Shown here piece by piece: positions 60,835 through 64,000 of a stretch of 64,000 nt of DNA. The notes under the pieces were generated by a model that had not been told where the DNA came from, made no database searches, and worked only from the letters and a program-made list of their open reading frames with translations. The stretch spans positions 21,997,019-22,061,018 of the forward strand of contig CM049306.1 in assembly GCA_026874595.1 (NCBI GenBank). Direction: 5' to 3'. Source of the DNA: Sipunculus nudus (Eukaryota; Annelida; Sipuncula; Golfingiida; Sipunculidae). Every line of letters starts with the position of its first letter. The stretch's first letter is position 1. The position numbers were made by a program, and so were the translations under genes.

Positions 60835-62250
60835 TGAGAATAAAAAAGGAAACTGAATATACCGGCCAGACATACTTGGATCGAGTTCATATTTCTTCGT
60901 CAAGACTGACACATCATGATGTATATTGAATATCATCTGGTTCTAGCGATATGTTAATTGTTTTATACATATACGCAAATCACCTTAGTCTATCACGGTA
61001 TATATCATACCCGGCGTCACTTGATTTTGTCTTTGATCGTCTGATAGCTGTTTTTCTCTATCATGTAATATTTTATTATACACAATATTTTTTTATATCA
61101 TGCAAATGATTCCGTTTTCACCCCGTTTTATCCATTATGCTCTTAAATTTCTCGAAGCATCAAACATTATTCACTGTCTTTCAGTTATATCCATTAGATC
61201 AAACCGAGTAACTCTCCATTACGCCTTTTATTCTGATATTTCTCTGAATGAAAGCCTCTCAGATTATCTCTAAAATCCTTTGATGTTATTACTTGAACTA
61301 CTTAAGCATCACGTGTTTATCCTTATTATAGTTGAGTTGGGCTCTTTGGCATTTATAACGTAATGCTCAATAAAATTTTAAAAAAAATGTCCGTATGGGG
61401 ACGCAAACCCTGCGCGGAAAATAGTGTTCAAAATTTGGTGCAATGGGATGTTATTTAAACCTGTGTTATTCCTTGGAATTTTTTAATTTAATCGTCTGTG
61501 ACGTCATGACTCGCACTCAAAAGAAGGCCATACCGTCACATGATACGTCTTAGTGTAAACATATGCGCAAAAAAACAGTAAAACACTTATTCCGGTGTTA
61601 TTTACGCTTGAATATACACCCAAATTTAACTTCTTGGAGATTTTCACAAAACCAACCAAAATGATAATTCCAATAACATCCGTGATACCTTACTTCAGAT
61701 ATCTTGTGGACACACCCATAGAATCCAGTGAAAACAGGATAATTATTTCGTGGTTAATTAAGATTTGTTTTATTTTGTGTTATACGAATATATATGATTT
61801 TGACATGAGTAAGTAATAGACAGGAGACAGGTTTTGAGACAGCACGGGATGCCGCATCGGTCCAAAAGCCCCCCCCCCCCCCCCCCCCGACTCTCCATGA
61901 AACAATGATGTGAGTTTTTTTCTGATTGTTTACACTTATAATTTAATTACTAATGCAAACCATAATATAACATGAAAAATTTGACTCAAGTGTATTCATT
62001 CATTTGTTCCCGGAAATAATTTCTGAATTTCACATGATGTAAGAGATAGGAGTTGATGCATTCCATACAAATGATAAATGACGTATTTACGACATGTATA
62101 GAATTGGAGTATGCAAAACAACCCCTCCCCCCCCCCCCCCACACACACCTTCTGAATCCGAAATATTCCGCTGAATTTTTCTTAGGGTCGCAGGTAGTGC
62201 CTCAGTTATCCCTAGCCTTTAATTTTTGTTTACAAAAGAGTAACTTATTT
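60835..62250. other. AT-rich stretch with C runs
   Basis: C runs occur at 61869-61888 and 62127-62140. The latter is followed by CTGAATCCGAAATATTCCGC, which may be another diverged poly-C-family copy. No gene. Confidence 0.4.
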
Positions 62251-62256
62251 GCATAT

Positions 62257-63000
62257 TGTTACAGGTATCTGTTTTATTGTGCGCAGGAGTGTTGCATGTG
62301 TCTGTTGACATTCTGATTCGTGTAGCGCAGGCATGGTTCATTGCTATTGGAACCTCGCATGTTTAGCGCTGTCTTACGTGTGAGGTCTGAAGCGGAGAGA
62401 CACAGCGTTCTTTATTCTAGATGTTTCAGGTCTGTTCATGTCCGTGTTTATTGTTCTTTGGAATAATCCGTTTCTAGAATTTTCGGGTGAGAAGCTATAA
62501 ATTAGGGGCTGTGTTTAGAGCCTGCAGAAAGGAAAATACCAGCGAGCACTATGAATGTTACTTTCTCATCAGTTTTGGTAACTTTTCCGATAATTGCAGT
62601 GGTGTCAGATATTCAACGCACTAAATACAGATTTAATACGGACTGTCTCCAGTTTGCCTATGGATTATTACCATTTACGTGTATTATTGATTTTAAAGGA
62701 TTGTTGTTGAGCTGTGAAAATCGTGGTACCCAGAATCAAAGCCTAGGATCTGGACACTCTGTTACTATAAATTTTATTTTTATACTGTGTAATTGTATTG
62801 ATGTAGTGTATTACAATGTTAGTATTGTTCTAAGAATAAATTATAATTATTTGTTAACAAAAAAAAACACTGAATTCTTTATTCATTCCCCTAGACATTT
62901 CACGCTGCCTAGTGTTACAGAATCTGATTTTTTTTATCTCCGTAACAAAATTTGTGCTGATCACGATTACTGTGATATGTTGTTAAAAGGTTCCGTAACA
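62257..63000 (+). mobile_element. Solo LTR, second copy
   Basis: TGTTACAGG...TTCCGTAACA is flanked by ATAT on both sides (62253-62256 and 63001-63004). A TATA-like CTATAAATTAGGGGCTGTG at about 62494 and AATAAA at 62835-62840 lie in LTR order. The last ~170-230 bases match the minus strand of the 26157-26816 LTR closely, while the first part (U3) is diverged. A 161-codon open frame (62551-63036) starts inside this LTR and runs past its end; it is therefore not a host gene. Confidence 0.8.
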
Positions 63001-63871
63001 ATATTTAAAAAAATTGTTCATACAATTCAATCGTAATTATTCTCGAATATTTTTTTTTATATTTTCCAAGAAAGAATATAAATTTTTGTAGTAAAATTTG
63101 AATCTTTAGCACTGTCATAGACTTATGTGAAATTTATATGAACTTAACAGTGATGTTCCTTATTCGAAGGAGGGGTCGCCTTGTACGTGGTTTAATTTTG
63201 GTCTATCGCTGGCAGCTAAAATAAATTGACTCACGCAGAGGTTTCTGGTCTACCTTGATAATTGGGGACGTAGGGTTACAATACCGCTATATTATAGTCC
63301 GGAGAACCAGCGGGCACGTTCTATTAGCTTCACATTGGTTCTGTTAAAGCAGGATCTAGGAGCGTTGGTCCCCGGCTATACCAGCAACATCATAATAAGG
63401 ACTTAAGCAAGGTAGTCAGACCGGCACAGCAGCCTTGGCTTATCACCTACGTTTACGAAGGCTGTTCAGTTGTTGAGATTAGGTGCATGATCAGTGTCCT
63501 TTTTGCATTTATTTGTTGAATTTCAATGTTACATAGTGAAGATATGGCATATGGGTAAAGGAATTATCGGTGATTTTTTTCAGGTTGATCGATAATATTA
63601 ATGTTCGGATCCAGAACTGGATCAAAGCTTATTAGTCCCGAATTCGGCCTGCTTTTCAATCCATTTGAAACACAATATCTCCAAAAGTTATTCGATCCCG
63701 TCCCACAATTTGATCATTTCTTCCACGGCCCATTGTTCACCCTTCCACGAAGTTCCTCGTTAATGAAATACTTTGAGGTAATATTTGGCCAAATTACGTC
63801 ACAGAGACGTCGTTCTGACAGAAACGCAGTGTAAGAACAGCAGTGATTTAACCTCGCCTCAGTGACATCAC
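63001..63871. other. Non-coding stretch
   Basis: No gene or repeat was recognised. A 77-codon plus-strand frame at 63601-63834 has a fairly protein-like composition (FGSRTGSKLISPEFGLLF) but no supporting context. Confidence 0.35.
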
Positions 63872-63959
63872 CAGTGACGTCAATTTATCTTCAAGGGTGG
63901 GGGGGGGGGGGGGGGGGGGGGTGACTCCCAGGCATGGGAGGGTAGTCAACAGTTTTTCT

Positions 63960-64000
<41 letters not shown>
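63872..64000. mobile_element. hAT-type MITE, third copy, cut by the window end
   Basis: CAGTGACGTCAATTTATCTTCAAGGGTGGGGG matches the 21772 MITE's left end (CAGTGGCGTCAATTTTTCTCCAAGGGTGGGGG; both quoted only for their first 15 bases CAGTGRCGTCAATTT). A long G run and a terminal (TA)n tract (63963-64000) follow, in the same order as in the 21.8-kb copy. Confidence 0.6.

Overview
The window looks like non-coding nuclear DNA from a metazoan, most likely a marine mollusc such as a bivalve. It is AT-rich (about one third G+C by eye) and has no long open reading frames. It is packed with (TA)n microsatellites, poly-C/poly-G tracts, tRNA-derived SINEs, small inverted-repeat DNA elements and relics of retrotransposons. 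There is no operon structure, no bacterial ribosome binding sites and no CRISPR array. The lineage is an inference from repeat style (for example elements carrying GTCC-rich segments) and was not checked by a search.

No complete protein-coding gene can be supported. The longest open frame (161 codons at 62.5 kb) lies inside a solo LTR. Three short stretches look coding and could be exons or gene relics: a promoter-like region with a strong splice donor at 17.4-17.7 kb (+), a possible terminal exon ending at 44154 (+), and a coding-like frame at 32155-32415 (-). None could be assigned a function.

Layout by region. 0-0.4 kb: a degenerate ACGTTC/CTACGGT repeat. 1-4.7 kb: AT-rich DNA with TA tracts, one flanked by an inverted repeat. 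5.15-7.3 kb: a foldback structure whose arms are arrays of a 10-11 bp motif around a GC-richer core with two 281-bp tandem units. 9.2 kb: an ACCTGT repeat. 9.87-10.27 kb: an almost complete SINE; the same family recurs at 15.1-15.5 kb (-), 23.07-23.19 kb (-) and 24.5-24.7 kb (+). 19.2-20.35 kb: a repeat with two homologous GGACGAC-tailed units and a 20-bp perfect palindrome between them. 21.77-22.16 kb: a hAT-type MITE with an exact 8-bp target duplication; a relative at 22.95-23.27 kb contains the SINE copy, and a third starts at 63.87 kb. 25.06-26.15 kb: a Tigger/pogo-like deletion derivative keeping only the transposase start. 26.16-26.82 kb: a solo LTR abutting it; a second LTR of the family is at 62.26-63.0 kb. 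27.84-32.13 kb: a tandem array of a ~991-bp unit, split by a ~2.3-kb mobile element.

34.97 kb onward: scattered copies of a short repeat that carries a poly-C run (35.0, 53.9, 58.9, 60.8 kb), one nested inside another inverted-repeat element. 41.8-42.3 kb: an unusual GC-rich AGCGCGC-motif repeat with a 30-nt hairpin. 42.4-42.7 kb: the 3' end of a non-LTR retrotransposon. 46.56-47.07 kb: an AAT-rich low-complexity block. 51.37-52.92 kb: two ~460-bp direct repeats with a second Tigger-like terminus at the end of the first. The remaining sequence is AT-rich with nothing I can name.

The overall story is layered insertion. Several elements sit inside or directly beside others, and the duplicated neighbours allow some insertion boundaries and relative ages to be read directly.
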